A stretch of DNA of 64,000 nucleotides from Avena insularis (lineage: Eukaryota; Streptophyta; Magnoliopsida; Poales; Poaceae): the NCBI GenBank assembly GCA_023614405.1, contig CM042689.1, forward strand, positions 282,975,533 to 283,039,532. Direction: 5' to 3'. The notes beneath the pieces are model-generated. The model worked only from the letters and a program-made list of their open reading frames with translations. It had not been told where the DNA came from and searched no databases. Position numbers and translations under genes: made by a program. Positions 10,145 to 21,584 of this stretch are shown here, one piece after another. Position 1 is the first letter of the stretch. Each line of letters begins with the position of its first letter.

Positions 10145-13100
10145 CTAACATGTCTGTTGTCCTCCACTCCCACGATGTTTCTTTTCCGAAAGAACTATGT
10201 GGCGCTTTGGCTCATCGTCTGATGTATTATTTTTCTTATTTTTTTGTTTTCTAGGTTTGGTAGACATGTCCTTCACATAGAAAACCTGGGCCACATCATT
10301 GGCTAGGACGAATGGTTTGTCTAAGTACCCAAGATTGTTGAGATCCAACAATGTCATTCCGTATTTCTTGTCTACCTCAACCCCTCCTCCCGTTAGCTTG
10401 ACCCATTTGCACCGAAACAAGGGGACCTTAAAAGTAGGTCCATAGTCAAGTTCCCATATCTCCTCTATGTAACCATAATATGTGGTCTTTGACCCATTGT
10501 TGTCTATTGCATCAAAGCAGACACCACTGTTTTGGTTGGTGCTCTTTTTATCTTGGGCTATCGTGTAAAATGTATACCCATTTATCTCGTACCCTTGGAA
10601 AGTCGATATAGTCGAAGATGGTGACCTAGACAACAAGTATAGCTGATCTCCAAGAGTGTTGTTTTTGACGAGATGTTGCAACCAACCGCCAAAACTCTTC
10701 ATGTGTTCATCTCTAATCCAAGAGTCATACTTTCCAGGGTTGTTGGAGCGTAAGATTTTCTTGTGTTCCTCGATATATGGGGCTGCCAAGATAGGATTCT
10801 GTAGAACGGTGTAATGTGCTTCGGTGTAAGAATGTCCGTCTCTACATATTATTGATTTCCTTCCTAGAGTACCCTTTCCACTCAGTCTCCCCTCATACCG
10901 CGATTGAGGAAGACCAATTGGCTTAAGGTCAGGAATGAAGTCAACACAAAATTCAATGACCTCCTCTGTTCCATAGCCCTTGGAGATGATTCCTTCTGGC
11001 CTAGCATGGTTACGAACATATTTCTTTAAGATTCCCATGAACCTCTGAAAGGGAAACATATTGTGTAGAAATACAGGACCGAGAATGGAAATCTCTTCGA
11101 CTAGGTGAACCAAAGAAAAGGCCATAATATTGAAGAAGGATGGTGGGAACACCAACTCAAAACTGACAAGACATTGGACCACATCATTCTGTAACCATGG
11201 TAGATCTTCAGGATTGATTATCTTCTGAGAGATTGCATTGAGAAATGCACATAGCTTCACAATGGGTACTCGAACATTATCTGGTAGAAGCCCCCTCAAT
11301 GCAATCAGAAGCATTTGCGTCATAATCACGTGGCAGTCATGAGACTTTAGGTTTTGGAACTTTTTTTCTGCCATATTTATTATCCTCTTTATATTCGACG
11401 AGAAGCCAGACGGGATCTTAATACTGCTTAGGCATTCAAAAAATATTTCCTTTCTTGTTTGGTAAGAGCGTAGCTGGCATGACCTTGAAACCATGCTGGA
11501 TGCAGGCCATCTAGGTCTTTCATACGTTGATGGTCCTTTTGTGCTTCCGGTGTATCTTTTGTCTTCCCATACATGCCCAAGAAGCCTAGCAGGTTCACGC
11601 AAAGATTCTTCGTCACATGCATCACATCGATTGCAGAGCAGACCTCTAAGAATTTCCAATATGATATCTCCCAAAATATAGATTTCTTCTTCCACATGGG
11701 TGCGTGTCCTTCAGCGTCTTTCGGAATAGATTTTCCTACAGGACCCTTTCCAAAGGTTACCAGTTGATCCAAATCTTTGACCATATCAAATATATCAGCA
11801 CCAATACGCTCCTTAGGCTTCGTCTGGTGACATGCCAGACCGTTGAAATGCTTGCCTTTCTTTCTTAAGGGATGCTTGGCCAAAAGAAATCGACGATGCT
11901 CATTGTATACATTCTTCTTACAATGTTCCAAATATATACATGCAGTCTCATCTAAACAGTGTGTGCATGCATTGTTTGACTGTCTTGAAAGGTTACTAAG
12001 AGCAGGCCAATCATTGATTGTTACGAAAAGCAATGCTCGGAGGTTAAATTCCTCCTGCTTGTGCTCATCCCACACGCGTATCCCGGGTTCGTGCCACAAC
12101 TGTAAAAGTTCTTCCACTAATGGTCTTAGGTACACATCAATGTCGTTGCCGGGTTGCTTCGGACCTTGGATCAACACTGGCATCATAATGAACTTCTGCT
12201 TCATGGACAACCAAGGAGGAAGGTTATAGATGCATAGAGTCACGGGCCAGGTGCTGTGACTGGAGCTGTGCTCCCCCAAGGGATTCATGCCATCTGTACT
12301 TAGACCAAACCTTAAACTCCTTGCGTCATCTGAAAAGTCCGGGTACTTTCTATCGATTTTTCTCCATTGCGACCCATCAGCGGGGTGTCTCAACATCCCG
12401 TCTGACTTACGTTCCTCTTTATGCCATCGCAACAACTTGGCGTGCTCTTTGTTTCTGAATAAGCGTTTCAACCGTGGTATTATAGGAGCATACCACATCA
12501 CCTTCGCAGGAACCCTCTTCCGGGGGGCTCGCCCTCAACGTCACCAGGGTCATCTCGTCTAATCTTATACCGAAGTGAAGTGCATACCGGGCATGCATAT
12601 AAATTCTCATACTCCTCACCGTGGTAGAGGATGCAGTCATTAGGGCATGCATGTATCTTCTTAACCTCTAAACCTAGAGGGCAGACAACCTTCTTTGTTT
12701 CGTATGTACTGGCGGGCAATACATTATCTTTTGGAAGCATATTCTTCATCATTTTCAGCAACTTTTCAAATGAGGAGTCAGGTATAGCACACTCAGCCTT
12801 CCATTACAGCAATTCCAGTGTGCTGCCCAGCTTTTTCAGACCATTTTTACAATTTGGGTACAACAACTTTTTGTGATCCTCTAGCATGTGATTGAACTTC
12901 TCCCTATCCTTTTCAGTTTCACAATCTCTTCGTGCATCGGCAATGGTCCGACCAAGATCATCAGCGGGTTCATCATGTGTCTCTTCTTCATCCTCCCCTT
13001 CAGCATCCCCCATGGAAGTATCTCCGTACTCAGGGAAACCATGATAGTTGTCATCCTCCTCCTCTTCTTCATTGTCTTCCATTATAACCCCTCTCTCTCC

Positions 13101-13320
13101 GTTCTTGGTCCAACAATTATAACTGGGCATGAAGCCGGACTTCAACAGGTGGCTATGAAGGGTTTTTGAGTCAGAGTAATCCTTCTGATTCCTACATCCA
13201 TTACATGGACAGAATACAAAACCATTGTGCTTGTTTGCATCAGCAACACAGATGAATTCATGCACGCCATTAATGAACTCGCCAGAGCGTCAAGACTGCA
13301 TACATCCATTCCCGGACCAC
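10145..13320 (-). pseudogene. TNP2-type CACTA transposase, broken
   Basis: Read from 13320 down. A transposase-associated N-terminal domain with CPCNGCRNQ comes first (13265-13080), then an acidic linker, a CPNDC...CPVC zinc-ribbon-like segment (about 12660-12560), and the Transposase_21 core (12500-11700) with STDGMNP, NDIDVYLRPL and AIDVMHVTKN, the acidic residues expected of a DDE-type nuclease. DUF4218 (about 11400-10980) and DUF4216 (about 10520-10280) follow. The product would cut and move the element in the nucleus. It is damaged: a frame change near 13285, TAA replacing a sense codon at about 12803, a 1-nt loss near 12520 (GAGCCCCCCGG), another shift near 11450, and a changed C-terminal end near 10180. 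Order and length match the plant TNP2 family, so the identification is firm and inactivity is likely. Confidence 0.92.
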
Positions 13321-13844
13321 CTGCATTATAGTAAAAGTATATCAAAAACCATTACACAACATGATAAAATTATTACAAGTTATATTGAGAGATTCTAGAG
13401 CATTAATTTTGAATTTTGAAAAATTTACATGCACCAATTTGTGAATTGGAGAAAACAATCAACATGATAAATGTGGAGTTTTTTATTATTGTTCTATCAG
13501 TGAAAACCTCAGTCCATTCTAAGCTCTGAAACTCTAAAATTACACATTTCAATTTTCAGTAACTATGTGCCTAACCAAAATTTGTTACACATATATATCA
13601 AAATCCTTCTAGCTACTTCTAGAGCATGCATGCATTTGATCCATATCTCTATACTTCTAGAGCATTATATAGAGCTAAAGTAGCAATAAGAGATGAAAGA
13701 ATGAAGTTCTAACCTTTTAAAGCTTTGGATTTAGGTGTTGCAAACTAAATCTTGACAAATCTTGAGAAAAAAAATGGCATGAACTCTCTTGCTTTCTTTG
13801 AGAAAAATGGCCACTATATGCTTTAGGGCAGCTGGCTAGGGAGC

Positions 13845-13855
13845 TGTATATATAG
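13845..13855 (-). promoter_or_regulatory. TATA box of the TNP2 gene
   Basis: CTATATATACA on the minus strand, between the right subterminal repeats and the transposase. 13321-13844 would be leader and first intron: an AG acceptor ends at 13321, just before the first coding block. Confidence 0.6.
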
Positions 13856-13859
13856 TGAT

Positions 13860-14112
13860 GGACAATTAGTCCCGGGCCGTGATACGACCCGGGACTAATA
13901 GTCCCCGAAAAGAGCTGTTGCCCCGCTCCAGCTTATTAGTCGGGCGTATCGGACCGGGACTATCTTCGTCCGCCGGGACTAATGTTTATGGCCATTTCTA
14001 GCCGTTGGGGGCCCCACGGGCTGGGACTAGTGCTAGAACTAGTCGCGGTTCGTGACGGGCTGGGACTGCTGGGCTTCCAGTGATCGAACCGAAGATGGTT
14101 TTTCCAGTAGTG
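13860..14112. repeat. Right subterminal repeats of the CACTA element
   Basis: About ten copies of TAGTCCCGG, GGGACTA and variants in both orientations, ending at the terminal inverted repeat. They mirror the array at 2455-2680. Confidence 0.8.
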
Positions 14113-14946
14113 TACTATTGTAGTTGATGCTTGTGAGTGGAACCATTATATTATTGTTTATGTTCAGATTGTTATCCATTACCATATCATCTTTGATCTT
14201 GATCCATATGATATCTTGTGAGTAGTTCGTTTAGTTCTTGAGGACATGGGAGAAGTCATGTTGTTAGTAGTGGATTTGTGTTGAGATATTATTCAATGGT
14301 TTAGTATTTAAGTTTTGGTGCTATTCTTCTAGTGGTGTCATGTGAACATCGACTACATGATACTTCACTGGGCCGAGGGGAATGCATTGCGTATTTGGCT
14401 ACTAATTGTGGGGTTGCCGCAGTGACAGAAACCTGAACCTCATTAGGACACCATTGCACAAGGGAGCGTAGGATCTCAGAGTTTAAGGCCGTGGTTAGGA
14501 TTATATCTTAATTGCTTTCCTGTAGTTGTGGATGCTTGCAGGGGGTTTAATCACAAGTATGTATTAGACCAAGTAAGGTCGGTACATTAGCACAAGTTCA
14601 CCCACACAACACATATAAAACCAAAGAAGACTACTGAGCTATATGAAGCGAAAGCACTTGACAGTATTCCCATGTGTCCTCGAGAATTTTTGGTCCTTAT
14701 AAGTATTCCCACCGGTTTGTCCTTTGCTAAGAAATGATTGGGCCACTTGCTGTATTTGTTCTTTGTCTTTATTACTTGCACTTTGTTTCTTTGCTTTATC
14801 AGAAAACCTCTAAAAATCCGTTTGCTAAGTATTTACAGAGATTTCCTGCTCCATACCACAAGTCAACACCTTCTACTCCTAGTTGGGATCGACACTCCTA
14901 TTTATTAAAAGTACTACGATACACCCCCTATACTTGTGGGTCATCA
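14113..14946 (+). repeat. Element A 5' LTR, right part
   Basis: Resumes at TACTATTGTAGTTGATGC, the continuation expected from the sister LTRs, and ends TCATCA. With the left part and without the 3-bp duplication the LTR is about 1493 bp, matching 1498 and 1508 bp in element B. Confidence 0.9.
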
Positions 14947-14957
14947 AGACTATTTTC

Positions 14958-14975
14958 TAGCACCATTGCCGGGGA
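14958..14975 (+). other. Primer binding site, tRNA-Asp type
   Basis: The 18-nt tract ending CATTGCCGGGGA matches the complement of the plant tRNA-Asp 3' end (TGGCGCCGTTGCCGGGGA) at 15 of 18 positions. It begins 11 nt after the LTR, as is usual for Athila-lineage elements. Confidence 0.7.
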
Positions 14976-15063
14976 GTGAAGCGTTATTGAAGAGTGGAAC
15001 TGGTAAAGGAAACTTCTACTATGAGTATTGCTTTTTATTTCGGTTTGTTACTTTGTTTCCAAT

Positions 15064-15794
15064 ATGGATAACCCACTTGGTTTTCTGTTTGGGAAAACTA
15101 CTACCACTGTTAGGGTAGTAGATGAACCACCACCTATTGAGATAGATCCTTTTAAGATACCTACAAGTATTGTTGATCGTGTTATGGATAATTATTATTT
15201 AGGGGATAAAACTGTCCATCCTGGTGATCATTTACTTTTTATCCATGAATTATGCGGATTGTTTAAGTGTGCAGGTATCACAACTGAACAGTTGAAGAAG
15301 AAGTTACTCTATATATCCTTAAAAGGGAGAGCTGAAGAATGGTATAAGCTGCTGAAGAATGGGCAATCCATGGAATGGGAGGAAATAGTACCTCTTTGTT
15401 ATTCTAAATTTCATCCTCCCAGTGAAATTCATAAGGATAGGAATCTGATATATAACTTTTGGCCTCGTGATGGAGAGAGTACAGGTCAAGATTGGGGGAG
15501 ATTGAAGTTACTAATGCTTAAATATCCTATTCATGAGCTCCCTAACAATATCATTATCAGTAACTTTTATGCTAGGCTTTCTCTTCATGATAACGATTTA
15601 CTAGATGCTTATTGTCCTGGATCATTCACACGTATGAAGGAAGAAGCTAAATGGGATCTCATAGACCGTATTCAAGAGAACACTGAAGCTTGGGAGAATG
15701 ACAAAGGAAGAAAGTCAGGTTTAAATTATGATTATGAATGCATAAAATCTTTTATGGGAACTGATGACTTCCATGATATTAGTACTAAGCATGG
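15064..15794 (+). pseudogene. gag: Element A gag, N-terminal part
   Basis: ATG 15064 is chosen because MDNP..GFLFGKTTTTV is shared with element B at 51288. The segment covers the retrotransposon gag core (residues about 60-200, with KGRAEEWYKLL and RIQENTEAWEND). Gag packages element RNA into cytoplasmic particles. The frame is open until the MITE-like insertion at 15795, after which the annotated reading is foreign sequence ending at 15867. It would therefore give a truncated gag. Confidence 0.85.
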
Positions 15795-16460
15795 AAAAAA
15801 TAGCACACTATTTCTTCGCTATAGCGGCGCTATTGCATATTTGGGACGTAAACGCTACGCTATGTAAAATCTGCTCGCTATGGCGCTAATTATGCTTTAG
15901 CGGCGCTAAATACACTATAACGTCACAACGCAATAGCGCCGCTAAAAAATCTATGAATATAGCGCCACCCCATAGCCCATTGAGCCCACGACTCCACCAC
16001 GCCCAACACTCTACATAAATCTATGTCAAATCAACCCTATTCCCTAGTTCTCCTCCCACATGAGTGATTTGTCAAGAACTTCTCGCCTCTCTCCTAGGTC
16101 CAGCCGGTCGGCCGCCTCTCTGCTTGGCACGTCCACCATACATAGTGAAGGACCAGGAGGACGTGCATCTCAAGTTCTCGACTAGCTAGTGAGCTGACCT
16201 AACGCATGTCTTGTCCTCTAACTTGTCCTGCATCGGATGTCAAGCAAACTTTGTCATCTGGTCAGTACTAGTTGATTGGTTACGCATGTATTACTCAAAA
16301 AAATAGCTGCTGAAATCCTTAGTAATACATGCTAGACCTTAATTTTTAACTTTTTTACACACGCTATTTTGAAAAATAGTGCGCTATTAGCATGTTATAA
16401 CTTGCATAGCCTTTAGAGAAGGGCCACGCTAAAAGAAATAGCACACTATTTTTTTACTTG
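15795..16460. mobile_element. MITE-like element in gag, subterminal TAGCGGCGCTA palindromes
   Basis: It interrupts gag at a point defined by comparison with element B. The ends are inverted repeats of about 22 bp: AAAAAATAGCACACTATTTC at the left, and the same with TGTG in place of CACA read inward from about 16455. The target GTACYRAGYATGG is present on both sides (15782-15794 and 16461-16473, three mismatches). The inner part carries repeated TAGCGGCGCTA / TAGCGCCGCTA palindromes at 15812-15960 and a GC-richer middle that could be captured sequence. No ORF of note. Mutator or hAT origin is possible, and the superfamily is not resolved. Confidence 0.6.
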
Positions 16461-16800
16461 GTACCGAGTATGGTCTTGATTCTCAAAGTATTGCCAATTG
16501 TTTTAAGGCTTTTGCCTCTTACATAGAAATTCATAAAAAGAAGTGGAACAACTACCATGCACCTTATAAAGATGTTGTTAATCATGTTCCTGTTAGAAAT
16601 ACCCAAGTTCGTACTACTAATAGTATTGTGCCTAAACCTTATGTTGAGAAAACACCTTTCCCAGCTAAGGTAAAGGAGTACTCTATGATAATTAGTGCGA
16701 ATAACAAAGGTACAAAGAAAACTGTGGAACCTGATGAGCAAATGAATACTGAACCTATGGAAGCTATTCTGAAAGATCTTGGCACTAGAAATATAGAGGA
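16461..16800 (+). pseudogene. gag: Element A gag, middle part
   Basis: Continues the gag frame of element B from the YGLDSQ position through a Lys/Glu-rich linker to NIEDV. It is bounded by the MITE-like insertion on the left and the LARD on the right. It contains small changes relative to element B, including a replaced stretch near 16600. The last five bases, GAGGA (16796-16800), are the left target duplication of the LARD. Confidence 0.75.
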
Positions 16801-19800
16801 TGTAGCATCCCAATTGTCTAACAATTGCAATGCTACTAGCCTAGTTTATATAAATGCTACCTCCTATATATAATTGTTGCATCATAACTATATCATGCTC
16901 ATGTCATCATGCCACCTTGCATTTTGAGCATCATATCAAACCCTTTTCATTTGGTTCTTATCTCATATGCATTATTAATTGTAGTTGCCTCTTGATACAT
17001 TGCATTTGGTTTTTGATAAATGTTTGATGCCCAAGTTGAGTTGGGGGCATTTCTCTTTCAACTCCACCACCTTTCTTTGGCTTCATCTAAATTCCACCAC
17101 CCTGGTCATATATGAGCCATTGCTTTTCTTTTGCTATTTAAACCTAGCTCATATGTGTTGGTGTGGATCCATTCTATCTCCACATGCTCTCATATATGCA
17201 CCATACTGTTTTCACATTATTGGTTTATGAGAGCCACATGGCCACCTTTGCATGCTTTGTAAGTGGAACCCTTTTCTAGCTTCCATATGGGTTGTTTTGG
17301 GGTTTATGCTCATGTTGGGATATTTTTGGGCTTACTAAATACCTAGTGGCACATACACACTAGCAAGTCCCATTTCTATTCAAATATGGACATCTCCATC
17401 TACTCCACATGGAGCATTCCTTTAATTCTTTTAGCTTGGCTTTATTCCATATTTTGGAATGCATATGTATAAATGCCATGGGTATTTATTTTGTTTTCAT
17501 AAGATAAAACCTAGCATTAATTTTTATGCATGGGCCATGCAATCATAACCTTGGCCTTCTTCTCTTTGTTTTGTTTTATTTGGTTTGAGCTTTGCTTTTA
17601 AATTCAAACTAGATGTTCCTTTGTTTTTGAATCTCTTAAAAACCCTAATATAAACCTACCTCTTTGGTTTGGCTAAACCAAACCATCCCTAACCCTAAAA
17701 CCCCCTCTCTCTTTTCTATCTCTAAATCCTCACCACCTTGATCTTAGCTTGGGCCATGCTAAAACCCTACACCAATTCCACCTATTCTTGTTTGATCTAG
17801 CTAGATACATGCAAGTATCAAAACCCTAATCCCTCTCCCTACCCCTCTCTCCTCTCTCTTTACACCTCTTGTCTTGATCATGCTTCAAACCCTAGCTACC
17901 ATACCACATCCTCTCCCTTAACCCTCCTCTCTAAACCACACCCCCACCCTAACCACTTCATGCCGAGGCACCCCTCTCTCTACCTAAACAAAACCCTAAC
18001 CAAGGCTACCCCACCTATCCACCCTTCCCCTGGCCGAGCTACCCCCTACCCAACCCTAGCAACCTTAACCCGAGTCCCCTCTAGCTCCAACACTAGCTCC
18101 ACACCGAGCCTATCTCTCTCCCTCTCTCCCTGCATGCTAGCCCCACCCCGGACCTACCTCTCCTCTTCCTGGCCACCTGCCCTACCCTGGACCAGCCCCA
18201 GGCCGAGCCTGCCCGACCACGTGAGGAGGAGGAGGGAAAGGTGGCACCCGAGACCACCTTTTCCATCTACCCCGCGCCCACACGCTCCTCCCCTCTCTCT
18301 CTCTGATATCTACCACCACCTCCCATCTCCTTGACCTCTCCCAGATCTCCCCAGGCCGCCCCTTCCTCTCCGTCTACCCCTACCACCATCTACCCCATCG
18401 CCGGCCACCGTCGGCCTCCACCTCCCCTCCTCATACCAGCCGGTGGCGTGGCGATCAAGGGTGTCGAGGAGGACCACACGGCACCCCTGCATCACCCTGT
18501 ACACGCCGTTGCGGAGGAGAAGCACCAGAGCCGGAGATCACCGCCGCCTCCGACGCCAAACCCTAGCTCCGCCCGGCCTCTGCCTCGTCGTCGATCCGCT
18601 ACTCCTCTGCCCGATCCGACCGCACCAACAACCTCCCGGTGAGCCCACGATCCTCCCTGACACCTCCTTCCTCGCCGTTGCGTCCTGTTCTCGTCGGACC
18701 ACTTGTCGAGCGCCCTCTGTGCGCCGGCGAGCGCGTGCGTCCGTTCGCCGCTGCGTCGCAGAGCTACTCCTAGCCGCGTTCCCGTCACCAGCAACAGCAC
18801 CCAGCCTACCGTAGCGGTAGCCGCCGCCGCGCGCATGCACGAGGTAGCGGGTTCGATCCCTGTGCCACGCGCTACCTCGGTCGAGCACCGATCCCTCGTC
18901 AGTTTGCAGAGAAGAACAACAGTATGCTAGACCTTTTTGCAGATAGCCCCTCCGTGTTTCTCTCGCTCAACCCGCGGTACTCGCTAGCCCCACCTGTCTG
19001 TGCCTGTGGAGTTTTACAAAAAGAGACCTAGCTTTTGTAAACCTTAACCCGCGCTCCAGCCCACCTGCCGTTCTGTCCCTCTACTCATCACGTGGACCCG
19101 TGGCCTGGCCCCACCGTCATTGGCTGAGGCTAGCTTAGCTCATGGTGAGAAAACCTGTTACGCCACTGTCACCAGTCAGCAGATGGCCCACTTGTCACTG
19201 ACTGTGGCTGGATCTGAGTGTGTGAGAAAAGTAGTTCTGCATTTCTGTTTTAACTCAAACTTTTTCAAATTAATTCAAATTCAAATTTAAATCTGTTTTC
19301 AAATAACTTTTAAAATATAATTCCAAATAATACAAATAATATATGTTTTGAAATCAGAAAAATGTGAGGAATTCAAATATGCCATTCAAAATATATTTTG
19401 GACACTTTAATTTTTAAGTTGATTAAAATTACAATAAAATGCCCTTTTCCTTAATTAATTAATAACTTTTGTTTTATAACTCTAAATTTGACAAATGATA
19501 TGTCTAAAATGATCAGCTCGATGAGACCTTTCTGTTTGTGCATTCCATGTTCTATTTTGCAGCGTGCATCATATAAATATAAAGATTACAGCAACTTATA
19601 TGAGGTTAAAATGTGACCAAAACCCAATAAAAGGCTTTATTCTTGTATTCCACACCTAACCCATGCCATGCTACATTATTGCCATGCAAATTGTGCATCA
19701 TTCATCATGGCATGATTGTTTGCTTGATGCATTATATTCATATGCTTGTGCACTTTATTTATGTTGGCCCTTGTTTGTTTGGTTCTTCTTCGAATAGACG

Positions 19801-21570
19801 CTGAAAGGTGGGATATATCAAGAAACCCAGAGCACTACCAGATCCTTCTCTCGCTTCAATCGAGCTGCCAAGCACTACCACATGCTTGCATACATATAGT
19901 ACCTATTGCCTCTATCTTATTCTTGCATCATTGAGTCGCGATTGCATTAAACTGAATCCCAAGTATTGCATAGCCTTTACTTTTAAACCCCACCGAAGCT
20001 TGTTCCTCCATCCCATGAGCCATTACTACAGGAGTTGTTTGAGCCATGCGAGTCGTAGAACAGCATGTGTAGGGTATGCGAGTGTCTGATGGATAACGAG
20101 GTACCTAAACAACTTAACCTGAGTAGTAATGGGATAACTAATGAAAGTGGCACCGGTGAGCAATATTTGTTATTTGGTTTTTATGCTCACTTGTGTCCCG
20201 TAGGACCCCGAGTACTTGATTCCTGTTCCTTGAATATTCGCTTATCCACATCCGGAGGCTTATGAACCCCTTGAGCCGAGCTTGATTCATTCTTATTTCT
20301 TGGGGCCACAAAGTAGTTTGGGGCTTTATTACTATTCTGTACTTATGCCATGCTTTATCGCTTTATTTAAGATTGTGCGAGGAATGCACTACTGTTTAGG
20401 TAAGCGGAGTGTTTTCGGTATCGACAAGCCCATCACACTTTCGGGTTCCCAATCGTTTATAGCCATTGACAAAACCTTGAGTCCGTCTGAGCCGGCCAAC
20501 TTCGTTATGGTAGCTTAATGGGGTGGCCCCTGAAATATTTCTGAATCTGTGATCGCTTTGTCGTGAATGCCTCGTTGGGTTTTGATTTGGTTTTTCCGAG
20601 GTTGATCGAGTGTGTGTTGTTATTTGTGCACCCCTCAGGGTAAATCTTCAAAGCCGTGTCCGCATGTTATGGACGACTTGGAGCACAGTTTTCGATCATA
20701 GACAAGTATAACTAAAGTATCGCTTTTAATTTGACTAAGTACCGACTAGTAAATAGTGCAACACTCATGGAATGGATAATAAAACTGCCAACGGATGGGG
20801 GTTGTTCGTCCGCTTCCTCGTCGATGGCGAGGAGGAGGATGGATCTGTTAATATTACCGTTATAACTGTTGTTATTAATTCACGGACATCCGCTCATCTC
20901 TGGTTAGGCGGATGGTTAGTAGTATCTATAGAATTGTTAGGTATTATCTTTTGCTGCAATTGCGTCACCCTGTGTTGTGTCCCTTTAGAGGCATAAAGAC
21001 TTGCTGAGTACCCCTAGGGTCTCACACGATAAATTGTTTGATTCAGATGAACAGGTAAACTCGCAAGATGGATACTAGGTGGAGGAGACGGACGATGTTG
21101 GCAACGATCATTCGGTGTAGAGATTCCGGGAACGGGGATCCGTGAGATCTGTGGGCGGGATGTGTTTATTTATGGGGCATCTTATGCCTATTTGCTTCTT
21201 ATCCATACTCGGATCTTGTTTTCCGCTTCCGCCTGATACTCTGATGTTTGATGTATGAGTTGATATCCTAAACTATTATATCTATCTAGGATATTTGGAT
21301 CTTGCCGTATGGCGTTGCAATATTTCTATTTCTTTTAGATGGAATGGCTCTGAGGACTGTTGTATGGTGGCTTGCATACATACTCATTTGTGTATGTAGT
21401 TGATCCTTCGCTTTGCCGACACGCCCGCCGTTCTTGTCCCGATGTTTGGAAATGGTTAGGACGGCCGAAAGGTCTACCTGTGAGTGGCATTTGGGCCCCA
21501 CCGTACTATTTTAACCATTTCCGCTCATCCAGGCTTGTAACTAGGAGCGTAATTCACCGAGGTAGTTACA
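16801..21570 (+). repeat. LARD 5' LTR (4770 bp)
   Basis: Begins TGTAGCATCC and ends GGTAGTTACA. The first 1.1 kb is AT-rich with plant-promoter-like composition. 17900-18960 is C-rich. 19230-19650 is AT-rich again. 20850-21560 carries the probable 3' end region. The long Pro/Arg/Ser frames in the C-rich part exist in several frames and on both strands, and I regard them as composition artefacts. At 18840-18860 there is a GCGGGTTCGATCCC block resembling a tRNA T-arm. Confidence 0.9.
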
Positions 21571-21572
21571 AT

Positions 21573-21584
21573 TGGTATCAGAGC
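21573..21584 (+). other. Primer binding site, tRNA-iMet
   Basis: TGGTATCAGAGC, an exact match to the complement of the plant initiator-Met tRNA 3' end, two bases after the LTR. It sets the LTR end and the element's orientation. Confidence 0.95.

Larger units (their letters stand above)
2455..14112 (-). mobile_element. CACTA (En/Spm) transposon inserted in an LTR
   Basis: The ends form 14-bp terminal inverted repeats: CACTTGTGGAAAAA on the left, and CACTACTGGAAAAA read inward from the right, with two mismatches. It is flanked by TAC on both sides (2452-2454 and 14113-14115), the 3-bp duplication expected of this superfamily. Removing it restores the LTR sequence seen in the three sister LTRs. 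Both termini carry clustered TAGTCCCG subterminal motifs. It encodes a TNP2-type transposase (13320-10145), a Transposase_24/Ulp1 gene (6616-2938), both on the minus strand, and a divergent ORF (8490-9131, plus). All are broken, so it is probably not self-mobile. Confidence 0.92.

Noticed and set aside
15028..15063. Upstream start of gag at 15028 (and 51252 in element B)
   Set aside because: The added 12 residues are hydrophobic leader sequence. ATG 15064 and 51288 begin the conserved MDNP.
17960..18836. Long Pro/Arg/Ser-rich frames in the LARD LTR, repeated at 25779-26797
   Set aside because: Open frames exist in several phases and both strands of a C-rich tract, frames differ between the two LTR copies through indels, and no domain is visible. 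Composition artefact.
18838..18872. Functional tRNA gene
   Set aside because: Only a T-arm-like segment is present. No acceptor stem, D-arm or anticodon arm could be folded by eye.
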